Source: Silanimonas sp. (lineage in GTDB: Bacteria; Pseudomonadota; Gammaproteobacteria; Xanthomonadales; Xanthomonadaceae). Taken from it: DNA of 64,000 nucleotides. Of this stretch, positions 8,974 through 17,977 are shown piece after piece (position 1 is the stretch's first letter; the number at the start of each line of letters is the position of its first letter). The stretch is from assembly GCF_027531545.1 (NCBI RefSeq), contig NZ_JAPZSC010000002.1, positions 1 to 64,000 on the forward strand. Direction: 5' to 3'. Both the position numbers and the translations under genes were made by a program. A model generated the notes under the pieces. That model saw only the letters and a program-made list of their open reading frames with translations. It was not told where the DNA came from and did no database searches.

Positions 8974-9148
8974 CAAGACCGTCAAGGTCCGCCTGGTGCG
9001 CGGCCTCCGTGGCACCCAGCAGCGCCACCGCCTCTCGGTGCGCGCGCTCGGCCTGAACAAGCTCAACGACGTCCGTGAGCTGATCGATTCGCCGCAGGTC
9101 CGCGGCCTGATCAATCAGCTCCACTACCTCGTCCGCGTCGAGGCTTAA
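8966..9148 (+). CDS. rpmD: 50S ribosomal protein L30
   Basis: This 60-residue protein ([20 protein letters not shown], then [20 protein letters not shown]) is L30. The ATG at 8966 has GAGGAG (8953-8958) 7 nt upstream inside rpsE and gives the standard length. Upstream in-frame codons would only add a basic tail read from rpsE. Confidence 0.97.
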   Translation: MANKTVKVRLVRGLRGTQQRHRLSVRALGLNKLNDVRELIDSPQVRGLINQLHYLVRVEA

Positions 9149-9158
9149 GGAGAATCCC

Positions 9159-9593
9159 ATGCGTCTCAACACCATCACTCACGCCGAAGGCGCCCGCAAG
9201 GAGCGCACCCGCGTTGGTCGCGGCATCGGTTCGGGCCTCGGCAAGACTTGCGGCCGCGGCCACAAGGGTTCGTTCGCTCGCGCCGGCAAGGGCAAGATCA
9301 AGCCGGGCTTTGAAGGCGGCCAGATGCCGATGCAGCGTCGTCTGCCGAAGATCGGTTTCCGCTCCAAGATGTCGCACGAGTCGGCCGAGGTCCTGCTGTA
9401 TCAGCTGGCCATGCTCGACGTCGAGGTGATCGACATCGTCGCCCTTCGCGCCGCCAAGCTGGTCTCGGTCGACGCCAAGAAGGTGAAGGTTGTGAAGAAG
9501 GGCGAGCTGACCAAGAAGCTCACCATCAAGGGCCTGCTGGTGACCGCAGGTGCGAAGGCGGCGATCGAAGCCGCCGGCGGATCGGTGGAGTAA
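9159..9593 (+). CDS. rplO: 50S ribosomal protein L15
   Basis: The 144-residue product has the glycine-rich N-terminal extension ([20 protein letters not shown]) and [18 protein letters not shown] of L15, a late 50S assembly protein. SecY follows after 4 nt. Confidence 0.99.
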   Translation: MRLNTITHAEGARKERTRVGRGIGSGLGKTCGRGHKGSFARAGKGKIKPGFEGGQMPMQRRLPKIGFRSKMSHESAEVLLYQLAMLDVEVIDIVALRAAKLVSVDAKKVKVVKKGELTKKLTIKGLLVTAGAKAAIEAAGGSVE

Positions 9594-9597
9594 TCGC

Positions 9598-10995
9598 TTG
9601 GCCTCGAACGCGGCGACGATGATGGGCGGACTCGGTAAGTTCAAGGAACTGAAGGACCGCCTGCTGTTCGTGCTTCTTGCGTTGATCGTCTTCCGGGTCG
9701 GGAGCTTCATTCCCGTCCCGGGCGTCAACCCGGAAGCCATGTTGGCCCTGTTCGAAAACCAGGGCGGCATCGTGGACATGTTCAACATGTTCTCCGGTGG
9801 CGCCCTGTCGCGTTTCAGCATCTTCGCGCTGAACGTGATCCCCTACATCTCGGCGTCGATCATCGTCCAGCTGCTCGGGCAGGTCTACGAGCCGTGGAAG
9901 GCGCTGAAAAAGGAAGGCGAGTCGGGCCGTCGCAAGCTGACCCAGTACTCGCGTTACGGTGCGGTCTTCCTCGCGATCGTGCAGGCGGGCAGCATTGCCA
10001 CGGCGCTTCAGGGCTCGGCGGCTGCTGGCGGCCAGCCAGTCGTCTACAGCCCGGGCATGGGTTTCGTCTTTACGGCGGTGGTTTCGCTGACGGCCGGCAC
10101 GATGTTCCTCATGTGGCTGGGTGAGCAGATCACCGAGCGCGGCATCGGCAACGGCATTTCGCTGATCATCTTCGCGGGTATCGTCGCCGGCCTTCCGGGC
10201 GCGCTGATCGACACCATGCGCCAGGTGAACGCCGGCGAGATCAGCTGGCCGGCCATCCTCGTGATCGCCGTGCTCGTGCTGGGCGTCGTCTACTTCGTGG
10301 TGTTCATGGAGCGCGGCCAGCGCCGGATCACCGTGCACTACGCCCGCAAGCAGGGCGCGCGCCAGGGCTACAACAACCAGAGCTCGCACCTGCCGCTGAA
10401 GCTCAACATGGCCGGCGTCATCCCGCCGATCTTCGCTTCGAGCCTCATCATGCTGCCGGCCACCATCACGGCGTGGACGGGTGGCGCCGGCGCGGCGGAA
10501 GCCGCCGCCGCGGCGACCGGCGCGGGCTGGCAGGCCCAGGTCACGCTCGCCTTGCAGAAGGTCGCGACGGCGCTGGCGCCGAACGAGCCGCTGCACATGC
10601 TCCTGTTCGCTGGCCTGATCATCGGCTTCGCGTTCTTCTACACGGCGCTGGTGTTCAACAGCCAGGAAACCGCCGACAACCTCAAGAAGTCGGGCGCGCT
10701 CGTTCCGGGCATCCGTCCGGGCCGCGCGACTGGCGAGTACATCGATGGCGTGCTGACCCGCTTGACCATGATCGGCGCGCTCTATCTGGTCGCGGTTTGC
10801 CTGTTGCCGGAAGTGCTCCGCGCGACGTGGCAGGTTCCGTTCTATTTCGGCGGCACGTCGCTGCTGATCGTCGTCGTGGTGGTCATGGACTTCACGGCGC
10901 AGGTGCAGGCGCACCTCTATTCGCACCAGTACGACAGCCTTCTGAAGAAGGCCAATTTGAAGGGCGGTCCGCGCGGCGGCTTGGCGCGCGGATGA
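9598..10995 (+). CDS. secY: Protein translocase subunit SecY
   Basis: The product is the ten-helix channel subunit of the SecYEG translocon in the inner membrane. Signatures are [13 protein letters not shown], the plug region [27 protein letters not shown], and [15 protein letters not shown]; the cytoplasmic loops carry the basic SecA/ribosome contacts. A TTG start (9598) gives 465 residues beginning [15 protein letters not shown] and has GGAG 7 nt upstream, overlapping the rplO end. ATG codons at 9619 and 9622 lack an SD, so TTG is preferred, though not proven. Confidence 0.95.
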   Translation: MASNAATMMGGLGKFKELKDRLLFVLLALIVFRVGSFIPVPGVNPEAMLALFENQGGIVDMFNMFSGGALSRFSIFALNVIPYISASIIVQLLGQVYEPWKALKKEGESGRRKLTQYSRYGAVFLAIVQAGSIATALQGSAAAGGQPVVYSPGMGFVFTAVVSLTAGTMFLMWLGEQITERGIGNGISLIIFAGIVAGLPGALIDTMRQVNAGEISWPAILVIAVLVLGVVYFVVFMERGQRRITVHYARKQGARQGYNNQSSHLPLKLNMAGVIPPIFASSLIMLPATITAWTGGAGAAEAAAAATGAGWQAQVTLALQKVATALAPNEPLHMLLFAGLIIGFAFFYTALVFNSQETADNLKKSGALVPGIRPGRATGEYIDGVLTRLTMIGALYLVAVCLLPEVLRATWQVPFYFGGTSLLIVVVVVMDFTAQVQAHLYSHQYDSLLKKANLKGGPRGGLARG

Positions 10996-11205
10996 ATCGA
11001 GGCGGGCCCGCGCAAGAGTAGCGCGGGCGGCGAGGGGGCCTTCGGGCCTTGTCGCCAACCCCGATTTGTCGCCGGAGCATGGGCACACTCCCCATGCCGG
11101 GTTCGCCCCTGTTCAGGGGGCGGGCTTCATTTGAACCCTGAGCCAGTGTAAACTTTTCGATTCCTTGCGCCGCTAGCCGGCGACAAAACCAGTGGAGATC
11201 GCGTC
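10996..11205 (+). other. secY-rpsM spacer with several hairpins; no rpmJ
   Basis: Many bacteria have rpmJ here; no L36-like frame is present. CCCGCGC (11007-11013) pairs with GCGCGGG (11021-11027), and CCCCTGTTCAGGGG is a further inverted repeat near 11106-11119. A weak extended -10 (TGTAAACT near 11147-11154) could start an alpha-operon transcript, but no good -35 accompanies it. Confidence 0.4.
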
Positions 11206-11562
11206 ATGGCGCGTATTGCGGGTGTGAACCTGCCTGTCCAGAAGCATGTCTGGGTGGGCCTTCAGAGCATTTTCGGGATCGGGCGTACGCGCTCGCGCCT
11301 GGTCTGCACGGCCGCGGGTGTGAACCCGCATAGCAAGATCCGTGAACTGTCCGAGCCGGAAATCGAGCGCCTCCGCGCCGAGATCGGCAAGTACACCGTC
11401 GAAGGCGACCTGCGTCGCGAAGTCGGCATGTCGATCAAGCGCCTGATGGACCTCGGTTGCTACCGCGGCGTCCGTCACCGTCGTGGCCTGCCGCTCCGCG
11501 GCCAGCGCACCCGCACGAATGCCCGTACCCGCAAGGGTCCGCGCAAGGCGATCAAGAAGTAA
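11206..11562 (+). CDS. rpsM: 30S ribosomal protein S13
   Basis: The 118-residue product starts [20 protein letters not shown] and ends in the basic tail [21 protein letters not shown]13 lies in the 30S head and makes bridges to the 50S subunit. It heads the alpha group after a 210-nt spacer, so it may have its own promoter. Confidence 0.99.
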   Translation: MARIAGVNLPVQKHVWVGLQSIFGIGRTRSRLVCTAAGVNPHSKIRELSEPEIERLRAEIGKYTVEGDLRREVGMSIKRLMDLGCYRGVRHRRGLPLRGQRTRTNARTRKGPRKAIKK

Positions 11563-11574
11563 GGATCAGCCAAA

Positions 11575-11970
11575 ATGAATAAGCCGGCAGCTGCCAGCAA
11601 GACCAAGAAGAAGATCAAGCGCGTCGTCACCGATGGTGTGGCGCACGTGCAGGCTTCCTTCAACAACACGATCATCACGATCACCGACCGCCAGGGCAAC
11701 ACCCTGAGCTGGGCCACCTCGGGTGGTGCCGGTTTCCGCGGCTCGCGCAAGTCGACGCCGTTCGCGGCGCAGGTTGCCGCCGAGAAGGCGGGCAAGGCCG
11801 CGCTCGACTACGGCCTGAAGACGCTCGAAGTGCACGTGAAGGGCCCGGGTCCGGGTCGCGAATCGGCCGTCCGCGCGTTGAACAACGTCGGGTACAAGGT
11901 CACGAACATCATCGACGTCACGCCGATTCCGCACAACGGCTGCCGTCCGCCCAAGAAGCGTCGCGTCTAA
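11575..11970 (+). CDS. rpsK: 30S ribosomal protein S11
   Basis: The 131-residue protein contains [20 protein letters not shown] and [20 protein letters not shown], the S11 signatures. It forms part of the platform and the mRNA exit site. It is 12 nt after rpsM. Confidence 0.99.
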   Translation: MNKPAAASKTKKKIKRVVTDGVAHVQASFNNTIITITDRQGNTLSWATSGGAGFRGSRKSTPFAAQVAAEKAGKAALDYGLKTLEVHVKGPGPGRESAVRALNNVGYKVTNIIDVTPIPHNGCRPPKKRRV

Positions 11971-11988
11971 GGGCAAGGGGAAAATCAC

Positions 11989-12618
11989 ATGGCTCGTTAT
12001 ATCGGTCCCACCTGTAAGCTCGCGCGCCGCGAAGGCGCCGACCTCAGCCTCAAGTCCCCGGCCCGCGCCCTGGACAGCAAGTGCAAGCTCGAGCAGAAGC
12101 CCGGCGTGCACGGCCCCGTCGCCAAGAAGGGCAAGCTGTCGGATTACGCGACCCAGCTTCGCGAGAAGCAGAAGGTCAAGCGTATCTACGGCCTGCTGGA
12201 GCGCCAGTTCCGCAACTACTACAAGAAGGCCGCCAACCGGAAGGGCAACACCGGCGAGAACCTGCTGCAGATGCTTGAGCAGCGTCTCGACAATGTCGTC
12301 TACCGCATGGGCTTCGCCGTCACCCGTCCGCAGGCCCGCCAGCTGGTCTCGCACCGTGGCGTGCTGGTCAACGGCAAGTCGGTGAACCTGCCGTCGTACC
12401 AGGTCCGCGTCGGCGACCAGATCACGCTCACCGAGAAGGCGGCTGCCCAGCTGCGCGTCAAGGAAGCCGTGGCCCAGTCGCAGCAGATGGACCTCGTGCC
12501 GTCGTGGTGCACCGTCGACGCCAACAAGTTCTCCGGCACCTTCAAGGCTGTGCCTGATCGCGCCGACCTGCCGGCCGACATCAACGAAGCACTGATCGTC
12601 GAGCTGTACTCGAAGTAA
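11989..12618 (+). CDS. rpsD: 30S ribosomal protein S4
   Basis: The 209-residue product shows [20 protein letters not shown] and an S4 RNA-binding domain (residues about 97-160; [20 protein letters not shown]). S4 is a primary 16S binder and, in E. coli, the autogenous repressor of the alpha operon through a leader pseudoknot. No equivalent pseudoknot could be recognised by eye upstream of rpsM. Confidence 0.99.
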   Translation: MARYIGPTCKLARREGADLSLKSPARALDSKCKLEQKPGVHGPVAKKGKLSDYATQLREKQKVKRIYGLLERQFRNYYKKAANRKGNTGENLLQMLEQRLDNVVYRMGFAVTRPQARQLVSHRGVLVNGKSVNLPSYQVRVGDQITLTEKAAAQLRVKEAVAQSQQMDLVPSWCTVDANKFSGTFKAVPDRADLPADINEALIVELYSK

Positions 12619-12638
12619 TTCTCCGGAGAACGCCGCCC

Positions 12639-13637
12639 ATGACGGTAAATGCCATCCAGATGCTGCGTCCCAAGGGTCCGCAGATCGAGCGCCTGTCGAC
12701 GACCCGCGCCCGCGTCGTCATCGAGCCGCTGGAGCGTGGTTACGGCCACACCATCGGCAACGCGCTGCGTCGCGTGCTGCTGTCCTCGATCCCGGGTTGC
12801 GCCATCACCGAGGTGGAAATCGATGGCGTGCTGCACGAGTACACCACGCTTGAAGGCCTTCAGGAGGACGTCCTCGACGTCCTGCTGAACCTCAAGGACG
12901 TGGCGATCCGTATGCACAACGTCGAGTCGACGATGCTCACCCTTCAGAAGAAGGGCCCGGGCGTCGTCACCGCCGCGGACATCAAGACCGACCACAACGT
13001 CGAGATCCTCAACGGCGAGCACGTGATCTGCACGCTGACGAAGGACACGGCGCTGAACATGCGCCTCAAGATCGAGCGCGGCTTCGGCTACCAGCCGGCT
13101 GCGGCGCGTCGTCGCCCGGACGAAGAGTCCCGTGCGATCGGCCGCCTCATGCTGGACGCCAGCTTCGCCCCGGTCCGTCGCGTGGCGTATGCCGTGGAAG
13201 CGGCCCGCGTCGAGCAGCGCACCGACCTCGACAAGCTCGTCCTCGACATCGAGACCAACGGCACGATCGATTCGGAAGAAGCCATCCGCACCGCCGCCAG
13301 CATCCTCACGGACCAGCTGTCGGTGTTCGGTGACTTCATCGTCCGCGGTCCGGCCTCGAGCAAGAGCGCGACCGGTGGTGTCGATCCGACCCTGCTGCGT
13401 CCGATCGACGACCTCGAGCTGACCGTCCGTTCGGCCAACTGCCTCAAGGCCGAGAACATCTACTACATCGGTGATCTGATCCAGCGCACGGAAGTGGAGC
13501 TGCTGAAGACCCCGAACCTGGGCAAGAAGTCGCTCACCGAGATCAAGGAAGTGCTGGCACAGCGCGGCCTCGCCCTCGGCATGAAGCTCGAGAACTGGCC
13601 GCCGGCCGGTCTCACCCAGGGCGTGATGATGGGCTAA
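12639..13637 (+). CDS. rpoA: DNA-directed RNA polymerase alpha subunit
   Basis: The 332-residue product has the N-terminal dimerisation domain ([20 protein letters not shown] near residues 34-53) and the alpha-CTD ([20 protein letters not shown] near residues 259-278). The CTD includes the arginine that contacts UP elements and the helix-hairpin-helix [17 protein letters not shown]. It assembles the polymerase core and is the target of many activators. It lies between rpsD and rplQ as in other gammaproteobacteria. Confidence 0.99.
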   Translation: MTVNAIQMLRPKGPQIERLSTTRARVVIEPLERGYGHTIGNALRRVLLSSIPGCAITEVEIDGVLHEYTTLEGLQEDVLDVLLNLKDVAIRMHNVESTMLTLQKKGPGVVTAADIKTDHNVEILNGEHVICTLTKDTALNMRLKIERGFGYQPAAARRRPDEESRAIGRLMLDASFAPVRRVAYAVEAARVEQRTDLDKLVLDIETNGTIDSEEAIRTAASILTDQLSVFGDFIVRGPASSKSATGGVDPTLLRPIDDLELTVRSANCLKAENIYYIGDLIQRTEVELLKTPNLGKKSLTEIKEVLAQRGLALGMKLENWPPAGLTQGVMMG

Positions 13638-13665
13638 GGCCCACGATCGATAAGGAACCCAACCC

Positions 13666-14052
13666 ATGCGTCACCTCAACGCCGGCCGCAAGTTCAGCCG
13701 CACCAGCGCACATCGTGAAGCGATGTTCCGCAACATGGCTTCGTCGCTGTTCAAGCACGAGCTGATCCGTACCACCCTGCCGAAGGCCAAGGAGCTGCGT
13801 CGCATCGCCGAGCCGCTCATCACGATGGCCAAGACGGATGGCGTCGCCAACCGTCGTCTCGCCTTCTCGCGTCTGCGCGACAAGGAAGCGGTGGGCAAGC
13901 TGTTCGTCGAACTCGGTCCGCGCTACCAGGCGCGTCCGGGCGGCTACCTGCGCATCCTGAAGTGCGGCTTCCGTCCGGGCGACAACGCTCCGATGGCTTA
14001 CGTCGAGCTGGTGGATCGCCCGCGTGCCACCGAGGCTGTCGACGCCGAGTAA
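13666..14052 (+). CDS. rplQ: 50S ribosomal protein L17
   Basis: The 128-residue protein starts [20 protein letters not shown] and contains [20 protein letters not shown], both L17 signatures. It is the last gene of the cluster; a strong terminator begins about 25 nt after its stop. Confidence 0.99.
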   Translation: MRHLNAGRKFSRTSAHREAMFRNMASSLFKHELIRTTLPKAKELRRIAEPLITMAKTDGVANRRLAFSRLRDKEAVGKLFVELGPRYQARPGGYLRILKCGFRPGDNAPMAYVELVDRPRATEAVDAE

Positions 14053-14077
14053 GCGTCGAGCGCCGCGTTCTTCGAAG

Positions 14078-14105
14078 AAAAACCCCGGCTAACGCCGGGG
14101 TTTTT
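14078..14105 (+). terminator. Intrinsic terminator after rplQ
   Basis: CCCCGGC (14083-14089) and GCCGGGG (14094-14100) enclose TAAC. Five A precede the stem and five T follow it, so the paired region can extend to 12 bp. It ends the ribosomal cluster. Confidence 0.9.
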
Positions 14106-14215
14106 CGTTTGTGCCGTTCGCCGGCGGATTAAGCTAGCGCCGGTCTCCCGGCGCGATCGTGGTCGCGAGCAATCATCCCCCCCCCCGGCCCCGTTTTCAA
14201 AAGGCTTCTTGAAGC

Positions 14216-15409
14216 ATGAAGGCTCGCCCCCCCGCTCATGTGTACCTTGCTCTGGTTCTGGCAGTCGCGTTTTCGTCTGCAGCATCTGCATCGTGGTTGG
14301 TCCTGATCGATCAACAAGGAGCTACGCCCAATCGCGTCATCACCTATGCCGATGCTTTCGTCCACGATGAAAGTCCGTTACCTGTGCTCTCGAACCTCTC
14401 GGCCTTGAAGGAACTCGAGAGCATCAAGCGGGTCAGGCTGACGATGGTGTACGAGGCCTTGGATCGACCGTTCTGGATGCAGACGCGTTTGGACATCCGC
14501 TGCCCGAGCCTTTCTCTCGAACGACGCTCTCGCCGCGCGGCCTCAGGTGACGACAATCAGCCCACGCGCATGCCGGAAGCGGTGCTGTTCCGGATGCACG
14601 ACGGCCGCACGCGCGCCAAGAATTCGCCGGACATCACGCCGCTGGCCTCCGCCGAGTGGCAGTCCAGCGCCAACGAAACCATGAAGCGCGCGTATCAGGT
14701 GGCGTGCAATGCGCCTTTGGTCACCGCCGCGATCAACGGGTCGTTCGACGCGAACAACGTGTTGATTCCCGCCGTGTACCGCGAGCGGATGAGTCCGCTG
14801 GGGCTGGGGGAGACCCTGGTCGTGCCAAGCAGCCTGCTGCAAACGGAACTGGCTGAGCTGACGTGGTCGAAGATGTGGCCCGACGTGCAGATGCCGTCCA
14901 TCAGCCACGGCGCCCCGCTGACGGAGCAGGAAAGGCTGGCGTTGCGGCAGCGCCTCGAGGAGGCGCAGCGGAATCTGGAGGCACAGAAGGCGGCGGTGCT
15001 TGCCTCATTGGAGGAGCAGCAGGCGGAGTTCGACTTCCGTGACGAGGCCGCGCGCTTGCGCGGAGGTCGACGCACCAGCAAGACGGAAGCCGACATGCTG
15101 ATGGCTTGGCAAGGCAAATCCGAGCGCGATGTCGTGGTGGCGATGGGGGCCCCGCAGGTCAGCGAGGCGGCCGGGATCCGCTTCCTAGCTTACGGCCAGG
15201 ATTACGACAGCCGTTACGTTGTTCAGCGCGTTTACACCGGCCACAGCTGGGTCGAAGGGGTTTATCGGAGCTGCAACATCCAGTTCGTCCTGATTCCTGA
15301 CGGCCGGCGCGAGTTCAGGGTCGCGGATGTCGTCGTCACGGCGTTCAAGAGCGGCGACGGCTGGTCGCCCAACCTGTGCGCAGAGATGACCGAGGCCCCG
15401 CGCTCCTGA
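14216..15409 (+). CDS. Secreted protein of unknown function with a SmpA/OmlA-like tail
   Basis: The 397-residue protein begins with a probable Sec signal peptide (hydrophobic residues about 9-25, ASA-type site), so it is probably periplasmic. A coiled-coil stretch (EERLxLRQRLEEAQRNLEAQ-like) lies around residues 240-285. A C-terminal segment (MLMAWQGKSERDVVVAMGAP and onward, near residue 300) resembles the SmpA/OmlA pattern of a W-G-K start followed by a conserved G-x-P. The rest is not recognised. A ten-C tract lies about 30 bp upstream and a seven-C tract falls in codons 4-6. Confidence 0.8.
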   Translation: MKARPPAHVYLALVLAVAFSSAASASWLVLIDQQGATPNRVITYADAFVHDESPLPVLSNLSALKELESIKRVRLTMVYEALDRPFWMQTRLDIRCPSLSLERRSRRAASGDDNQPTRMPEAVLFRMHDGRTRAKNSPDITPLASAEWQSSANETMKRAYQVACNAPLVTAAINGSFDANNVLIPAVYRERMSPLGLGETLVVPSSLLQTELAELTWSKMWPDVQMPSISHGAPLTEQERLALRQRLEEAQRNLEAQKAAVLASLEEQQAEFDFRDEAARLRGGRRTSKTEADMLMAWQGKSERDVVVAMGAPQVSEAAGIRFLAYGQDYDSRYVVQRVYTGHSWVEGVYRSCNIQFVLIPDGRREFRVADVVVTAFKSGDGWSPNLCAEMTEAPRS

Positions 15410-15437
15410 GCGGGGCCTGGACGCCAGAGGGGGCGTC
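15393..15437. terminator. Two stacked hairpins between convergent genes
   Basis: AGGCCCCGC (15393-15401) pairs with GCGGGGCCT (15410-15418), spanning the stop of the + gene. GACGCC (15420-15425) pairs with GGCGTC (15432-15437) at the end of the - gene. Neither has a T-run. The arrangement suits a bidirectional stop, but function is inferred. Confidence 0.4.
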
Positions 15438-16014
15438 AGCCGCGCATGCAGTCGCGCAACTTCACTCGGCCCTCGTTGTACGAGGTGATGTTCACCCGAT
15501 AAACCTCCGCGCCGTTGAAGACGATGCCGATCGATTCCTCTGGGTTGCTGGCTTCGAGCATCGCGTTGATCTGCACCGGCACCATGAAGACATTCATCTC
15601 GCCATTGCTGTAGTGCATGGCGCGGGTCGTGTTGGGCGCTTCGTCGCTGAGGATGGTGATGCGCTGGAGGGCTCCATCCTGCGTTGAAGGAGGAATGCGT
15701 CGGCCAGTGAATACGACAAGGCCGATGCCCTTCTCGGCGTGCTCTTTCGTGGCCGGGCCGATGAGGCCGAAGGTGTCGCCGATCTCATCGTTGCTCGTGG
15801 TGCTGATGAACGAGACGACGCATCCCAATCCTTCGCTGTTGCCTTGGCCGATGTCCGCCCAGCCGCCGCCCGACGGGGCTTGCAGCTTGCTGGTGTCGAT
15901 GGCTTCGAGGGTGCTGTTGCCGAGGCCGAGCAGTTCCGGCGGGACTTGGGCGACGGCGGTGCCGGCAAGGACGGTGGTTAGGGTGAGAGCGGCGATCTGT
16001 GAGCGGGTCTTCAT
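15436..16014 (-). CDS. Secreted hypothetical protein
   Basis: The 192-residue product has a clear signal peptide (MKTRSQIAALTLTTVLAGTA, cleavage after AVAQ). The mature part contains GCVVSFISTTSNDEIGDTFG and RVNITSYNEGRVKLRDCMRG, with two cysteines that could form a disulfide in the periplasm. No family was recognised. It faces the previous gene tail to tail. Confidence 0.75.
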   Translation of the reverse strand: MKTRSQIAALTLTTVLAGTAVAQVPPELLGLGNSTLEAIDTSKLQAPSGGGWADIGQGNSEGLGCVVSFISTTSNDEIGDTFGLIGPATKEHAEKGIGLVVFTGRRIPPSTQDGALQRITILSDEAPNTTRAMHYSNGEMNVFMVPVQINAMLEASNPEESIGIVFNGAEVYRVNITSYNEGRVKLRDCMRG

Positions 16015-16219
16015 TGGGGGGAGTCTTCTTTTTTGGGTGGGAGCGGTGATGGTTGCAGATCACGCCGCGGACCTTAATCGCTGGCACGCCGGCGATCGCC
16101 GCAGCTGTTGGAAATGAACCGGCACCTTGCGTCTCGGTTCCTGCAGAAATCCGAAGTTTCGATACTCAAGGTTCTGGGTGCCTTCGAAAAGCGGGGCCGC
16201 GTGGCTTCAACGGCATGAG

Positions 16220-16243
16220 AACGGCGGCCGAGGGGCCGCCGTT
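16220..16243. other. Strong hairpin downstream of the 16265 gene
   Basis: AACGGCGGCC (16220-16229) and GGCCGCCGTT (16234-16243) make a perfect 10-bp stem around GAGG. It lies 22 nt past the stop of the - strand gene and probably stops its transcript or stabilises its 3' end, although no T-run follows on that strand. Confidence 0.5.
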
Positions 16244-16264
16244 GCATTGACGCTGGGGCGCGGA

Positions 16265-17251
16265 TCAGCAGCTGACGCCGCTGGCTGGGCCGAGGCGCGA
16301 CATCGTGTACTGGCCCGTCTGGCCATCCGACGTGCGCGTGTATCGCATGACGGCGGTGGAGCAGTTTGGGAATCGGAGATTCACCGTGCCCCATCCCGTC
16401 CGGGTGACATTAGCCGCGTTGAAGAGAGGCCCGAAACGGCCTCCGCGGGTCACGATCAACGGGACGTCGACCTGCGTGCCGTTCGGAGCCAGCGTGGCGT
16501 TGCCGACCAGCCACAACGGGTTGCCGGCATCGTCGAAGGTGTACCAGGAGACGAACACGCCCTTGTTGGCGCCGGCGTCGAAAAAGTCGACGAGGATGCC
16601 TTCGCCGCTACGTGCCGGGTCGAAGTAGGTGCCGTTGAGACGGCCCGCCATCGGCAGATCGCCGCTGCCGCCGGTCGTTCCGCCAATGGTCACCGCCTGC
16701 GTGGTGCCACGAAGGCGGAACTGGAAGCCGTTACGGAGGAGGACATTCGGATCTCGGGCTTGGGCGACGATGATCGTTCCCGCGCTGGGCAGGCGCTCGA
16801 ACTCCCAAGCGCCCTGATTGATTCCCATGCAGAAGCGTCCAGAGCACGCCCCCAAAGTTTCTGCATGGGAAACCGTACCTCCCTGAATGAGCTCGATGTC
16901 GCGATTGGCCAAGGTCGTGCTCACTGGCAAGCCCGGAAGATTCGGATCGCGAATCTGCTCGAACCGGACCATCAGAATCGGAAAGCTTGGATTGTTTGCG
17001 CAGTCCTGTCGCCACACGGCCAAACGAATGTTGCGTGTTCCGATGGAGGTAAAGGCTACGTCGACACGCTGCGCACTCGCGGGCGTAGGAAGGCGCTCAA
17101 AGCCGCGCGTCGGATCTGCAAAGGTTGGGTCAGATGCAAAGCAACCGGCGATATGGTCATCCCACCCATTCGGCGGGCTGGTCTGGGCGAATGCGGCAGT
17201 CGAAAGCAGGCCAGCCACCACGAGGGCGGCAGAAGAAATCAGTTTGTGCAT
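16265..17251 (-). CDS. Secreted protein with a repeat-type beta domain
   Basis: The start MHKLISSAALVVAGLLSTAA is a signal peptide ending AFAQ and gives 328 residues. The frame is open further upstream, but that part is low-complexity and overlaps dsbB on the other strand. The second half contains GTYFDPARSGEGILVDFFDA and VSWYTFDDAGNPLWLVGNAT, a pattern common in secreted proteins of this bacterial group, function unknown. Paired cysteines suggest disulfides. It is divergent from dsbB. Confidence 0.75.
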   Translation of the reverse strand: MHKLISSAALVVAGLLSTAAFAQTSPPNGWDDHIAGCFASDPTFADPTRGFERLPTPASAQRVDVAFTSIGTRNIRLAVWRQDCANNPSFPILMVRFEQIRDPNLPGLPVSTTLANRDIELIQGGTVSHAETLGACSGRFCMGINQGAWEFERLPSAGTIIVAQARDPNVLLRNGFQFRLRGTTQAVTIGGTTGGSGDLPMAGRLNGTYFDPARSGEGILVDFFDAGANKGVFVSWYTFDDAGNPLWLVGNATLAPNGTQVDVPLIVTRGGRFGPLFNAANVTRTGWGTVNLRFPNCSTAVMRYTRTSDGQTGQYTMSRLGPASGVSC

Positions 17252-17371
17252 TGGGGGATATCGTCCTTGGTGTGCGGATCCGGGGGTGGCCCGCGGGCGC
17301 GATTTTAGGGAACTGGCCGCGATTGCGGTAGTCGGAGCACAATCCCTTTTGACTTTCCCTGTGTGTTTCCC

Positions 17372-17887
17372 ATGCCGAACGCCAACCCCTTCACCTGGTC
17401 CTTCCGCCTGCAGATGCTGTTCGGCTTCGCCGTCTGCGCGGCCCTGCTCGGTTTCGCGCTCTACGTCGAGCACGGCATGTTCATGCTGCCGTGCCCGCTG
17501 TGCATCCTGCAGCGCTTCTTCTTCGCTGGGATGGGCCTGCTGGGCCTCGTCGCGGCCCTGCATAACCCCAGCGGTCGCGCGGGCCGGGGCGCCTACGGCA
17601 TCGCCATCGCCCTGCTGGCCGCGGTGGGTGGCAGCATCGCGGCGCGGCACGTGTGGCTGCAGTTGCAGCCGCCGAGCGGCTTCCCGAGCTGCAGCGGGCA
17701 GGGGCTCTCCTACATGCTCGAATCGCTGGGCCCCATCGACGCGTTGGCCGAGACGCTCTCGGGCTCGGCGGACTGCGCGAAGGTCGACTGGGCTTTCCTC
17801 GGCTTGTCGATGCCGGCCTGGACGCTGCTGTGCTTTGTGCTGCTGGGCCTCGGTGCGCTGGTGGCGGGCCTTCGCCGCCGCGGCTGA
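17372..17887 (+). CDS. dsbB: Disulfide bond formation protein B
   Basis: The 171-residue inner-membrane protein has four hydrophobic segments and the first periplasmic redox pair in PCPLCILQR (residues about 41-44). A second cysteine pair lies in the later periplasmic loop (FPSCSGQG ... SADCAKVDW). DsbB reoxidises DsbA and passes electrons to quinone. The ATG at 17372 is chosen over a GTG nine bases earlier; neither has a strong SD. Several disulfide-rich secreted proteins are encoded nearby. Confidence 0.95.
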   Translation: MPNANPFTWSFRLQMLFGFAVCAALLGFALYVEHGMFMLPCPLCILQRFFFAGMGLLGLVAALHNPSGRAGRGAYGIAIALLAAVGGSIAARHVWLQLQPPSGFPSCSGQGLSYMLESLGPIDALAETLSGSADCAKVDWAFLGLSMPAWTLLCFVLLGLGALVAGLRRRG

Positions 17888-17918
17888 GGCATGAGCTCAT
17901 GAAGTTGCGGATGTAATG

Positions 17919-17930
17919 GAGTCGCGACTC
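17919..17930. promoter_or_regulatory. Perfect palindrome over a putative promoter of the DAHP synthase gene
   Basis: GAGTCGCGACTC is a perfect 12-bp palindrome. Seventeen bases upstream of the extended -10 TGGCATAGT (17942-17950) puts the -35 region at 17922-17927, inside the palindrome. A second palindrome, ATGAGCTCAT, lies at 17891-17900. CTTTGG (17951-17956) and CCAAAG (17963-17968) can form a leader hairpin. An operator role is inferred. Confidence 0.35.
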
Positions 17931-17977
17931 GAATTCTCGCGTGGCATAGTCTTTGGCCAACCCCAAAGAGAACACCG

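Noticed and set aside
14150-14215. Ten-C tract as a transposon end or attachment site
   Set aside because: No flanking direct repeats, inverted ends or integrase gene were found.
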